The notes beneath the pieces are model-generated. The model worked only from the letters and a program-made list of their open reading frames with translations. It was not told the origin of the DNA and ran no database searches. This document shows positions 9,961 to 21,800 of a stretch of DNA of 64,000 nt, piece by piece. Position 1 is the first letter of the stretch, and each line of letters starts with the position of its first letter. Made by a program: the position numbers and the translations under genes. Source of the DNA: Blasia pusilla (lineage: Eukaryota; Marchantiophyta; Marchantiopsida; Blasiales); contig CM114274.1 of assembly GCA_050084515.1 (NCBI GenBank), positions 23,932,001 through 23,996,000 of the forward strand, given 5' to 3'.

Positions 9961-9982
9961 GAAAAAAAAAAAAAAAAAAAGG
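9961..9982 (+). repeat. oligo(A) tract
   Basis: About 20 consecutive A residues follow an A-rich stretch that begins near 9918. It may be a polyadenylated tail of an inserted transcript or a simple repeat. No retroelement coding sequence lies directly upstream. Confidence 0.6.
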
Positions 9983-9989
9983 CTTGTTT

Positions 9990-10930
9990 CATACATGCCG
10001 GAAATTGGCAACCGACTTAAAACACCCGAGAAACTAGATGGGTCCATTTCCAAAGTACTAAAGCAGAATGGGTTCCTTTTGAATAAATTCGGATAAAAGC
10101 CGTCTGAAAAAAAAAAAACTAGTTTTTTACTGCCTTGTTCTAATAATACCAGCCAGGACCGGCTAGGAAAAAAAAGAGCCGACTTGATAGTCTAAATAGC
10201 AGAAATCGGCTGACAGATTAAAAAAATCTCCCCGGACCCTGTCCCACATGGCCTCTTCTCCTAGCATGATAGGATCTTCTTTAAACTCTTGTGTCTTTAT
10301 CTCATCTTATCTTATCTATTCACGATCTCATTATTATTTTACTTTCACCAACCTATGGGCCTACTTTTATCTTTATCACATGTTGTTTATCTTTTCTATT
10401 TTTTGTTGGTTCTTTCCCGCTTATGCACTACATGGTATGTACTCTAACTTAACCATGACTAACAAAAGATATTTACACTTAACTAATTCCATTAATAAGC
10501 GTGTCGCAAATCTTATTTGTTCTCCTAATCCCCATCCTTTTTCAACTATCATAACTTATTCACCCACATTTATTTACAACTAACATATTCTCCAATACAA
10601 CCATCCTATTTAATTATACTTTAACCTTTCCCTTTCCTCTCCATACATGAATATCAATTACGTGGCCTCAGGAATAGTTTTTTTTCTAGAGCCCATCCCT
10701 ACCCACACACGCCCCACATGAGGCCCACAATTAAGCCCACACCTAGCCTACATGGCTCATACCTAAGCAGCACCCTGCCCTCCTTGCCCGCACATAGCCC
10801 ACGCGTCAGCCTACAATGAGCTCACACCATCCAACACTGAGCCCGCATGGTCTTCGTCTTAGCTGTGGTAGCCCGCATGGCCCATGGGGGCTCAAGGGTG
10901 GCCTGTATTGGGCCCACCTAGGCCAAGCTT
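9990..10930. other. intergenic, A-tract and CCCACA-rich sequence
   Basis: No gene was recognised. The stretch holds short A runs (10108-10119, 10168-10176), a T/C-rich part, and from about 10690 a degenerate series of GCCCACA/GCCCGCA motifs with irregular spacing. It is probably decayed repeat sequence. Confidence 0.4.
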
Positions 10931-10932
10931 GG

Positions 10933-11247
10933 TCAAGGCCCGCATGCCTGTCGCTCCATGGCCTGCACTCTTAATCGGAGCATGCACTTGTTCTTGCATC
11001 CAAAGCATGTCAAGGAGAACTGGGCACCAAAAAGACTCAGGCGGTGGACCAGTTTGGCATGTCTGTAAACATAGCCAGACAAGTTTGTGTCCTCGATATT
11101 CTCGACTATCCGCTCATAATCTTCGACTGACATGCAATACTTTCCTTTTTGAGTGGCAAAAACAGTAAACTTGGATGCTTGGCCTAACCTTGCCACCATG
11201 ATTACTTGATCTTGATTTAGAGAGTTGGGTGGTAAACGCACAGACAA
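10933..11247 (-). CDS. hypothetical ORF, 104 residues
   Basis: The minus-strand frame encodes a mixed-composition protein; residues 16-66 look protein-like (KFTVFATQKGKYCMSVEDYE and following). No family was recognised. It lies between transposon remnants, has no visible companion exon, and may be a transposon fragment or chance. Confidence 0.25.
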   Translation of the reverse strand: MSVRLPPNSLNQDQVIMVARLGQASKFTVFATQKGKYCMSVEDYERIVENIEDTNLSGYVYRHAKLVHRLSLFGAQFSLTCFGCKNKCMLRLRVQAMERQACGP

Positions 11248-11249
11248 GC

Positions 11250-14225
11250 TCTCTCTTGATCTTGAACTTGAATTCTCTTCTACACCTGAACTTAAACTCG
11301 TACGTATTGCGGGTTTGACGTGGCGGAGTAGAATTGTTCAAACCAACCTTGATGCATACAAAATGCACTTACTACATATCGTTGGTGCTTTCGTTGTTCT
11401 CCAATCCAACAACTCATATGCTCGAGTAGAAAACTTTGGTGGGATTGACAATCTCGACTTGAATCAATCACACCTTTGGGAAGCAACCGATGGGGAGTAA
11501 ATCCCACCGGTTCTCTCTTGTGGATGCTTGCAATGGCCATCCTCTTCATGTGACGAAGCAATTCTCTCTCTCAAGTATTGATCAATGCTACTTTAAATAC
11601 GCACTGCTGTTTGCACCACTTTGCACTCTCTTACCGACCCTTTCAAAAATTCCTCTCAAGCGGTCACCACACTGAGTCTCTTGAGGTATGGCTTTGAACT
11701 CCATTGAGGACCAGATCTGATTGTGTATTTGAGCCCGAAACACCCAAAAGGAGCAACATGCAACTTCTAGGAGTAGGCAACGTTCTAGGAGTTGGAAAGC
11801 AGTTGTGTGTGACCACCGATTTCACTCCTCACTCTGAAATTACGAACACTAGCATCTTGACGCGCAAACATCTCTCTCTAATACACGCCCAAAAATCACA
11901 TCTCCTTACCAACTTACAAAATCGTACAGAAATCAGTGAAACTATTCAAATGGGAAATTCAAACTCTTAAACTCCGAGGCACGTAATTGAGCAGGCAGGA
12001 CGCTTTGAGACGCCCCGCAGCAATCGCATGCGGGCCAGTTACCCGGCGGCAGCCCGCCAATTCCCAGCATCCGTTAGGGATAGCCGAATGACACCCCGGA
12101 TTAGGGTCGCACGCTCCGGTCTACTCCGAGGCCCCGTAAGGGCATGCCATCGGGTCCTTGTGTCCGAGGACTACCGATGGAAAGTCAGAGGGGCAGCAGG
12201 ACGCTTTGAGACGCCCGAATAGCTGGACCCGTATGATATATCGGAGCTATACTATGGTCCGATGTACCTTACGGAATGGAAACAGTTGATTTAAAGCGCA
12301 GCCTTTGAAATTCAACGGATAGACAGTCCTGTACGTTGGGACTCGCGCTGCGTGACGATAGCGAGTGATTGGACTCCGTCCGTGATTCATGAACACGGAT
12401 TTGGCACGATTCCTCACCCGCGACCGCGACCGCGTCGGGTCGGGAGTCGGGACGCGATCTGGCGGCGCCATAGGGAGGCAGCGACAGCCACAGGCTGGAT
12501 GGACGGTTTGGATCTCAGGATATGCGCTCCCTGGGGAGGGCCCACAGGTGCGACATACCTGCGCGCTGAAGGTCGCGATAAGACTCTCGCGACCCCTCTT
12601 GGTGATCCAACACTGGTAACTCTCTTCGCTTACCGGCGCGATGCGATGGCTTCGCGACGCCAAGGAAGTCGCGGATCGCGATTTCGTGCCGCGACGTTCC
12701 TGAACGACCGACCCAAAGCTAGTTCGCTAGCCTTGCAGTTGTAGGACTAAAGGGGAGTAAAGAGACGTTGAGATCTGGATACCCAAATCTGAACGCCAGA
12801 GACTAGGAGCGAGTACTAGACTCTAGACTCTAGCGGATTTGGCGCGCAGACGAAGGAGCGATGGGCGGACGAATCCCGTGCAAGGGGGAGCTGGTGACAG
12901 CAGAAGAGACAGAGATAGATAGGTAGAGGGCTATGATCGGAGAGGAGCGGAGCGCCGGAGCTGAGGCCGAGAGTAGACCCAGAAGCGAAACGAACTCTTC
13001 GGAGTTCAGATGATCAGGAAAGGAAAGGCAAGGCTCAAATGTGGATGCGGGTTTGAATTCTATCGCTAGCTGTCTAGCTGCCACAATCTGTCGCTTCTGA
13101 GAACAGGTCTGCGCTCTTCTGGTTGGATTGGGCGTCGGGTAGTTCCAGTGCAGCAGTCGCGTCTGTCCCCGCTCTGCCAATCGGTCCCACGCGGAAAGTT
13201 GGCAACTGAGGAAAGTGTGCAGCTAAGCTCAGCGTTACCCTTGAAGATCGATGTATGCGGTACGAATCAAACGAATTTCGGAAGGGGTCCTCTCGCTTAC
13301 GGATGCCGTCAGTTGGAGTAGCGCGGTTTTCTGTCGCCTCACGAAGATGTAATTTTAGACCGTCGTTGTTGATACCATCCGGTGCCGTGAAGGGAGTCTC
13401 AGAAAGCAGCGCCCGTGAATGAATGCGACGTGGTGGCGGCACTGGCGCTCAGTGCAGTGCAATTCTTCGCCTGGATGGCGGACGATGTGTCCAGGCAGGC
13501 GAGAAGGATGGTTTGAGTGTTTGCTTGCAGGGGAGTGCACGAGCGGAGTTGATGCAATGCCAAGTTTCCTGCTTTTCTGTGCGTGATAGTCAGAGGCGGA
13601 TTGCTCCAGGCGGACTCCACCGCGGGAGTGCGGGGCTCATGCAAACTGTCGGTTGAGGCAGTTGTTCCCGTGCGGCGTTTCCCACTGGCTTCCTTTCAGA
13701 ATTGGGAATCTTTTGTCGTTGTGCTAGATTAATTCGGTCGTCGGCCAGTGCCTCGAAGAGTGGCCACAGATTTGTCGATTTGACACCCGTTGCAGAGCCG
13801 GTGGGGGAAGCTTCAGACGCCGGGACCAGGGACGGCTAATGGGGATCAGAGGGAGTGAGTGTGAACGAGAGGGTCTGCTGTCTGTGATTTATCCTCGCGT
13901 GCGCGTAACTGCGTAGGATGAGAAATTTGAGAACCGGTAGGAATTTCGGGGAAGTGCCCATCGATGAACGAGTGTTTTTTAGTTGGTTCAGCGGGGAGGT
14001 CTTGGACGCGGATTCATGAAACTCAGATGATCGAGAGAACTGTGCAGCCGAAGCTCGGAGCTCGTAGGAGTTGGCGCCTCTGTTAGCTAGCGCCGACGAA
14101 TCGGTCGTCTCGCACGGTGGCAACCGCTGAGCCCGCGGATCTCTTGGCACTGCACAGCAAGCGCATGAGTTTCCGTCATGTGGTAGGTTTCGAGCACGGG
14201 AGATCAGAGAAGCAGGGATTGAGTC
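11250..14225. other. intergenic region upstream of the receptor-like kinase
   Basis: No convincing gene was found, only frames that run antisense to one another without recognisable motifs. Base composition rises in GC from about 12000 onward and stays high into the kinase, so the right half probably contains its promoter and 5' leader. A 20-base direct repeat lies at 11996-12015 and 12197-12216. Confidence 0.4.
11996..12216 (+). repeat. pair of 20-bp direct repeats, 201 bp apart
   Basis: CAGGACGCTTTGAGACGCCC occurs at 11996-12015 and again at 12197-12216 without mismatch. The intervening sequence is not itself repeated. Origin unknown. Confidence 0.8.
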
Positions 14226-16079
14226 ATGGAAAAGAAGCTGATGTGCGCTTGGGCAGTGATTCATGTCCTTTGTTCGTGCGACAGCTCCTTTTGTGCGGAT
14301 GTCGTTCGAAGGGAATCCGTATTTCTCAACGATGGAAAGTCGAGCTTACCTGGAACGGGGCGCGATTTTCAAGTCTGGTTACAGAACAAGAGTCACGCTG
14401 CGGGATTTCTAGGCATCGGTAACGGTGCGTTCACGTTTTCCGTCGTCGACATCAGCAGTTCAGGCGCGGGGCAGACAACGTTAGATCTTCTGTGGACTGC
14501 TAATAAAGCCATACCTGTGTCCAGGAATGCGACGATCGGGTTGGAGAAGGATGGCAACCTGACTCTGCGAGAATCGAACGGAAGCGTCGTGTGGTCGAGT
14601 TTGTCTCGGACGAACTCCGCGAGCATGGTGCAGTTGGAGAGCACAGGAAACTTAGTTCTCATGGCCGAGAATTCCGAAGTCGTATGGCAAAGCTTCGACT
14701 ATTCTACCAACAACACGTTCCTGCAAGCTCAAACCTCCAGGAACGTGTCCTCGGATCGCACCTCCCATCGCAAAGATCCATTCCCTCCTGGAATCTTCGT
14801 CGTGGGCATGAGCGTCTTGGCCGTCGTCGGCGCTGTTGCGATCGGGCTCAGCGCTTTTGCATGGATCATGAAGCACAAGCTGCGCAAGCGATATGGAGCT
14901 TCACCAGGGGCCCTGAGCCTCGACGACATTCCTGGGCTGCCTCCGAGGTACTCGTACAAGGATCTCCGAGCGGCCACAGGCGGATTCCAGAAGAAGTTGG
15001 GGACTGGCATCCTCGGAACCACTTATGAGGGCGTGCTACCGGATGGCACGAAGGTTGTGGTGAGAATATTAGATAGGGTTAAACAAGAAAGCGAGGAAGG
15101 GCTCTTGACGGAGTTGGCGAGCATCGGCGGAATTCAGCACCCCAATTTGGTGAGATTACTCGGCTATTGCCTTGAAGATGCGCACGCCGCGTTGGTGTAC
15201 GACTACATGGTGAATGGTTCGTTGGACAAGTGCCTGTTCCAAGTGCATCAGCAGCATTACATTCTTGATTGGGATTCTCGGTTCAAAATCGCCCTGGGCA
15301 CCGCTCAGGGACTGGCTTTTCTCCACGAAGGATGTGAGGAGCGCATCCTTCACGGCAACCTGAAACCCGAAAACATTCTTCTAGACGAGCACCTGACTGC
15401 GAAAGTTGCGGATTATGGAATTTCCTCTCTTCTCAAGGAGCATGAAGAGAACCGAAAAATGTTGATGACAACGAGAGGCGCCAACGGGTACCTTGCGCCG
15501 GAATGGCTGGTGGAAAATCCGGTGATAACCGACAAAAGCGATGTCTACTGCTTCGGCATCATCCTCCTGGAGATAGTGTGTGGGAGAAGCATCTTCGACG
15601 CCTCCGCAGGACCGGACAAGGCCTACCTTCCCGTTTGGGCCTCTTTTCAAGCCCAGCAAGGCGGAGTTGCCGAGTTAAGGGATCCCAGATTGAGCCAGCT
15701 GATTTCCAGCAACGGGGAACACCAACTGCGCAGATGCGTCGAAATCGCGCTGTGGTGTCTCCAGGAGGATCCCGCGCTGAGGCCGTCGATGAAGTACGTG
15801 GAGCAGATGCTGATAGGAAGTGTCCATGTGCCGGCCAGCCCTCCCAGCCATGAATTCGCGCTAGAGGTCCAGGCGAGGCTGCTCGAGGAGAGCAAAGGAA
15901 TCCTCAAAGCTGCTTTCATCTCTGCATTGCGAGCTTCGAAAAAGGTCGCGTCCATTCTCGACTCGCCATCGGGGCCTCTCTCCCCTCGCAAGCGTCAGTC
16001 TCTGGATTCCCAGTCGCTTCGTGTCTCTCAAGACTTTCCGCCTCATCGCTTGTCCCATGACTTCCAACCGCATCATTGA
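14226..16079 (+). CDS. B-lectin (G-type/SD-like) receptor-like protein, predicted pseudokinase
   Basis: A single-exon frame of 617 residues. Residues 1-24 are a probable signal peptide. Residues about 35-165 form a bulb-type lectin domain (ANKAIPVSRNATIGLEKDGN, then GNLVLMAEN and VVWQSFDYSTN). A membrane helix spans about 188-214 and is followed by a basic KHKLRKR stop-transfer. The kinase fold covers about 253-535, with glycine loop GTGILG (259-264), helix-C Glu296, activation-segment end APE (424-426) and C-lobe DKSDVYCFG. Three key positions deviate: the ATP-anchoring Lys is Arg280 (KVVVR), HRD is HGN so the catalytic Asp is Asn378, and DFG is DYG (396-398). Loss of both Lys and catalytic Asp predicts little or no phosphotransfer. 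S-locus glycoprotein and PAN domains of full-length G-type lectin kinases are absent. The tail (about 540-617) is Ser/Pro-rich. It probably acts at the plasma membrane as a ligand-binding or scaffold receptor. Met6 (14241) is an alternative start; an upstream 5' untranslated exon cannot be excluded. Confidence 0.85.
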   Translation: MEKKLMCAWAVIHVLCSCDSSFCADVVRRESVFLNDGKSSLPGTGRDFQVWLQNKSHAAGFLGIGNGAFTFSVVDISSSGAGQTTLDLLWTANKAIPVSRNATIGLEKDGNLTLRESNGSVVWSSLSRTNSASMVQLESTGNLVLMAENSEVVWQSFDYSTNNTFLQAQTSRNVSSDRTSHRKDPFPPGIFVVGMSVLAVVGAVAIGLSAFAWIMKHKLRKRYGASPGALSLDDIPGLPPRYSYKDLRAATGGFQKKLGTGILGTTYEGVLPDGTKVVVRILDRVKQESEEGLLTELASIGGIQHPNLVRLLGYCLEDAHAALVYDYMVNGSLDKCLFQVHQQHYILDWDSRFKIALGTAQGLAFLHEGCEERILHGNLKPENILLDEHLTAKVADYGISSLLKEHEENRKMLMTTRGANGYLAPEWLVENPVITDKSDVYCFGIILLEIVCGRSIFDASAGPDKAYLPVWASFQAQQGGVAELRDPRLSQLISSNGEHQLRRCVEIALWCLQEDPALRPSMKYVEQMLIGSVHVPASPPSHEFALEVQARLLEESKGILKAAFISALRASKKVASILDSPSGPLSPRKRQSLDSQSLRVSQDFPPHRLSHDFQPHH

Positions 16080-18831
16080 AGACTGTCTGTACTCATACTT
16101 GCGATGAAAGAGTCCCATCAGGCGATGGGGAATTGTGCTCAGATGCACTGAAGCCGCGGGAACATCACCTCATTAGAAAATTTATGCACTTCCCCGCATC
16201 CCATATAACCACTATGATCGCTAGAAAAAATCAGCTGCTTGAACTAGTGATGACTTGTGATACTCACTCTCTGTCTCTCGGAAGAAGCGAAGGGATTTTG
16301 ATGTTGTGATTGAGCTTAAAGATGTCGATTTTGCGCCAGAGTTTGAGTCGGACTGCGGAGTGAAGTGGGACAAGGCTTGCGAAGACCGACTCATCGGAGA
16401 CTCCTGTTGTACGTATATCATTATGATGAACAACTCAGCATTGCCACAATTCTGGCGCTTCTTCAAAGACAATTTCCACATCAGCGGCTGCGTGCTGGTA
16501 GCCTGGTATAGCATTCGTGTGCGGTGAGATAGGCAGATATTCTTCTCGCATTCACTATTATGAAAATAGACTGCAAATTTAAGTGGAGGGATTCGTAGAT
16601 TTGAGATGGGGTGGGGATTGTCCTTCATAGACTAGTAACCTCATAAATTCGATTTCTTTTTGTGTGTCGTAGTGATACATGTTTTTTACTTCCTCGAAAC
16701 GTGATTGTTTCCTTTGGAAGAAAACGCTTGTAAAACTTGAGATGAAGATTTTATCAAATAGGCATTGTGCATGACATTATCTTTACAAGTAGACACTAGT
16801 GTTTGATATTGTAACATTCCGTGGAACCATATGTATAATTATTATTAACTTTGAAATTCTCCAATTGTGTATAGCGGAAGAATATCTTTCCAATGTCAAT
16901 CAGATTTATCATTCGTTCCCGAGAATCGATCACTTTCGAAGTAGATTTAAGTAAGGAAAATATTTCTCATATTAGCGCACTGTTTTATTCTTTGTCACCT
17001 TGGACAACTACCATACAAAAAGAAACAAGCCAAAAGACCATGTGTAAAGTTCACAAACCCTTTCCCAGTCTACGGTATACACAAAGCAGCGCACATGAAA
17101 TGTCCCAAATCATGTTTTCAACACGTAACATACTTAAGAAACGATTGCTTCCAAACAAGACACCGATATGTTCGAACAAATATTACATGTGAAGGCATTC
17201 CTACGTGTACGTTGTTCGATAAATAATGCACATTCTGGAAAGATCTTGCATTGTTGATGCCCACTGCAAGTACACAACTTGACAATTTAACATTGTGAAA
17301 CTCCAGCATTGCATAGCTGCCTACTTTTACGAGTCCGAACCCGTTACTCCTTTCTTTACAGTAACATACTACACTTAAAATTGCCAGAGGAAGTTCGTTC
17401 GTTCTTTCACACCTGTCGACATAACTAACAATAATTGAGATATCTTCATAGGATGGAAGGCTTGTCATAAGGGAATAGAAACTTCTTATGAATGACATAC
17501 TTGTGACAGACTTCTTTTCATATGATGGAAAGCTTATCATAAGGGAATAGAAGCATCTTATGATATGATACACCAGTGAACAGTAGAGATTTCACAAACG
17601 CTATCAGTCATAGTAGAAAAGTTACATGAAACATTCACTACGAAGATTTCATATATGGACAAAATTTGTCTTTAGGGTTACATCACAAGGAATGCCCACC
17701 AAAATGCAACAGATGATACTAGGGACTAAACTCTCTAGTTCCGAACTCTGAACTTTATTTAGTCTCACATATACCTACAAAACTACTTTTAATATCATCG
17801 TGTATTCCAAGGTCGAAATCAAAACAAAACGTTCAACCTTCTGGACTTGGGACTTGCCAAGCATTTAAACCCAGATCATACTCCATGTACATCCACTTTA
17901 GAGATAGCCTGTAAATAAGCTCTCACGATACTCTCAATTGTGAGAGTATCCCGCCAGAGAGCTAGCACCATATCTGGCGCCTACCCATATGTACATTAAC
18001 TGGATAATTGATATGTACAGCAACGTTACTGGCACTTAATCTCAAAACACCATATCAGGAATTTCCTGCGAGCAAGGACTTTGCAAAGGCACAAGTCTTC
18101 AGGATAGGCCGATCCACTTCTTTGATAATCTGAACATCTGCTGATGTGTTCCACTGTGCTTTCTTCAGAATGTACTTGGGTTGATGATGCTAATAAAGCT
18201 ATTCAGACTACTTAAAGAGAAGATAACAAAGGAGCCAACAAGGGTCTTGACCAAACCCAGAAACATATCATTGATTCATTAACATAAGCATGTTCCTTGC
18301 GATTGAGAAAATGACGTCCCTCAAACCATGAAGTACGTGCAGGACACAAGGACGATTTAACTGCAAGGGTGATTAAACTGCACGGGTGAACATGACATGT
18401 ACAGGAGGATCAAAGCTCTAAAGCCTTGGACAACTGAGATTCATCTCCTCATTATGAAGCTCCTGGGGACTTAGACATGAAAATGGGTCCCAAGTTTCAA
18501 AAGAATCCAAGGGGCACACAAATGTAAGTGATAGTGAAAACTGGGTAAGGAGGACTTCTGACTAGATGAGCCTTTGTCAGAAGGCCTCCACTACCCCAAG
18601 AAACTTGACGACTTTAGATGTCATAAAATGAAAATAATCATGTTGACTGGAAGAGTTAGAAACTCAACCAGCCCAGAAATATATTGATGGTCATGGGGGT
18701 CACCTGGCCACAAAGACTTGTCATCGCACCTCATCATGAGTACCCCATGGAGGGCTGAGTTATAGTCAGACCACAGACAGCATTGATAATACCTCTCTTG
18801 TGTGTTGACACATAGTTTGTGTAGATTACTA
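16080..18831. other. intergenic between convergent kinase and maspardin-like genes
   Basis: The two genes converge here, so both ends should carry 3' untranslated sequence. AT content is higher than in the kinase. Apart from the imperfect tandem repeat at 17440-17575 no gene or known element was recognised. A 151-codon minus-strand frame (17118-17573) overlaps that repeat and has no recognisable motif. Confidence 0.5.
17440..17575 (-). repeat. imperfect tandem repeat, about 72-bp period
   Basis: GATGGAAGGCTTGTCATAAG from 17452 recurs as GATGGAAAGCTTATCATAAG from 17524, each followed by GGAATAGAA and CTTATGA. Read on the minus strand both copies encode an FYSLM-S-PSYE peptide, so the unit length (a multiple of three) preserves the frame. 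No function is evident. Confidence 0.7.
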
Positions 18832-21800
18832 TTAGCCAGCCCCATTAAAACCAACTGATCCATTTGACTTTTTGTGGGGTGCAATGTCAGCACCTTTCTG
18901 CTGTGCATCTGAGTCCTGCCAAGCCAGAAATAATAAATTAGGAGATCATCTCTAATTGTATCTGCGCAACCCTACACTCAAACTAAAAAATGTGCGTATA
19001 TAATATCTCTTTGGTTAAACTGCCATTCTTGCGGCCATCATCTGGAATGAGTCCTGTAACACTGTACGTCCTAACCATGGAACTTTTGCAAGAGAAGAAT
19101 AGAGAAGACTAGTTTAGAAAGATATGTCGCTAGACAGTAATTCTCATGTGATAACTCTTGAAGGAAAATTCATAGGAAGACATTTGCAAAGTTTCTGTAG
19201 CTACCAGAGTGAAGTGTTTCCATGATGCCATTTAAAAACTTCTTGCACAAGGAGACTGTACTCATTGAGTAGTGCCTGTCGTAGCCTTGCCATAGACCAT
19301 AGACCCTGCGCCCTGGTTGGACTGTGCTCGAGACTGGGATGGGTGTAGAGAGAGGAAGAAGAGAGGGAGGTACCATATGAGAGGAGGGAGACACTCTCAT
19401 ATAGTGCGAGTGCTGACCAAACAACATGTTTGTGCGGAGCTTCCAAGTGTTAACCAAGAAACTCTTCACCACACCATCTACTTTACCTGATTGGGATCCC
19501 CAATAGACACTTGCACAAGGAAGGTTAAGTAGAGTGAAACTTTCTAAGAGTAAGAGGTGGATTCTTACTTGAGGCGATACTTCAGAGATATTAGACCAGC
19601 TCCTAGGCAGAGCTTGTGGTTTCTCAATCTCCCTGTTGGAGAATGAGGCCCTTCGTTTAGCATCCAGGCTTCCGTATCGTGAAGAGTCCAGTTGACCACT
19701 ATTTCTAAATAATGTACTACTGCTACTTCCAGGTAGATCATCTCCCGCCAGCCGCCTAAGTGATGTATCCCTGGTCCTTGATGGTCGATCCATGAAAATT
19801 AACGTCTCGTCCTTAAAATCTGCAGAATTGCCATTTGTATCTTTGGGCACTGGATACTTGCCTTCTGGTGGTACAATACCTTCCACGCCCGCACGCATTA
19901 AGTGCAACTGCATAAAGGTTGAACATAATTTAAGCTACATGGACATGCTAGCACAAGAACTGAGACCTCCACAGCAGTGATGTCCAACTTTCCTGAGGAC
20001 AGGTTCCTTCAAAACCCTGCAAACATACCTGCAAATGAAGTGTGACCTCCCCAGCACGAGACAGGAAAGGAAAATCTCCTCCTGATTTAAGGTGAGCACG
20101 TCGTGCCCCTGGATATCGAGCAGCCACCTGATCTTTCAGCATTTGAGGCACCGCACAGTAATCATTTGTCTGCAGTAATCCAGAGGAAGCAATTTACTTG
20201 TCATTTCTCAAGGAATTTCTCGCTTAATTAAGTGGTATCACCCTAAATCAACTGAAGGGTTATGGAAAGGATCGCCATTGATAACAAGCAAAAAGATCTG
20301 TGATGAGCTGCCCAAGGATTTGGGTGAATGGCTAATAACCCCAAATTGAACCAACTGAGCTCAACCCTTCATACAGTCAGATTTCCCTCACTTTTACATT
20401 CTTAAATCAAAAGTGAGTATCGTTTTTTACTATATCTACATGTTGAAAGTAGGGGAAGCATGGGTTACTCCTTCAGGGGGATATCTCTAAATGGGTATGG
20501 TCATCACCCCCATTGAAGATGCCTGAAAACGTCTCTCCCCTAAATAACTACCTTAATGCTTTTCAGAGAAAGTACCAAGCAGCAAAAGAAAATGAGCCCA
20601 CTTAACAGTTTCCAAACTTACATCCATGATGGTGATGGCTGAATCTGATATTGGAAGTTGTCCAATCGATGCAACAGCAGTATTAAGGATAAGGCGTGAA
20701 GCAAGTTCTTCACGAGTCAGAGTTTCCAGCTGTCCATACAACCACAAACCACTTTACTGACACTAGACATAAAATGTTGAATTGCTGGGCTGTTACTTAG
20801 TGGTACACATTACTTCTTCCTAAGCCCTCATGCACCACTTAACCCCGAAAAACAACAAGGGGCTTCAAGGTCCAAGACATGAGACTTCAAGGATGTTATG
20901 GAGGAACACTGACTCCACCACCAGCATGGAGTACTAAGTAAGAAAAGAGGGCAGGTGATGGCATTCGCATCAGACAAAAACAAACAACACCCAAGCTAAG
21001 GTGTTAAAGGACTGTCAACAGGATAATGCACTGTCCTTGGAAAGGAATCATTTAAAATGACTCAAGTTGGAAAACGTGTCATTTCGACATAATTCCCCCT
21101 TCAGGAATTCCTGAAGGAATAGAATAAACATGTTTTTCTTGGTGGAGTAAGAAAAACATGACAATTTTCAGTAGGGCCTTGTTCATTTACTCTGGAAAGT
21201 TGAATACACACAAGATGAACAATGAAGAATAATGGTAACACACCTGACCAACGACGAAGTCTATGGAGTCAGCTATCCAGGGCTCTTGAGGGCCATCCCG
21301 TATTCCTGATAAGATATACCGCTTCAACACGAACTCGGGTGTCCAAGTAATACTGCTTGGCCAACACGTAGACAACGAAAAGAGGTGATCTAGAGGAGAA
21401 GATAAACTGAGTGAAAATAAAATAGGAAAAGAGGAAATTAAAGCTACACCAATATGCTCTACAAGTATTTTCACAACATTATTTGGATCTTTCCACCCTT
21501 AAACCCATACTGTTGAAACTAGATAAACAAAAAGTTTCTCATTAGAATTGAGGACAGCTTATTAGGCTATTCAAATTAGCTCTAGACTAATATTAGGATT
21601 ACCATGTGGAGATCAGTTCACGGTCATCAAACCTACTCACAAACGTGGCTTGCAAGTTCGGGGTCCTCAGCAGATCTCAAGTGTCCTTAGCTTTCCTCAG
21701 TGGGGTCACTGAAACATTTCAGGACTTTTCTTGTTCGTTGTTTGCCCAAACCATCCATAAGACTTCTGGTATATCAACTGCTGCATGCCTCAATATTTTC

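Noticed and set aside
14591-15991. Several frames of 65-145 codons on both strands within the kinase
   Set aside because: They are shadows of the GC-rich kinase reading frame.
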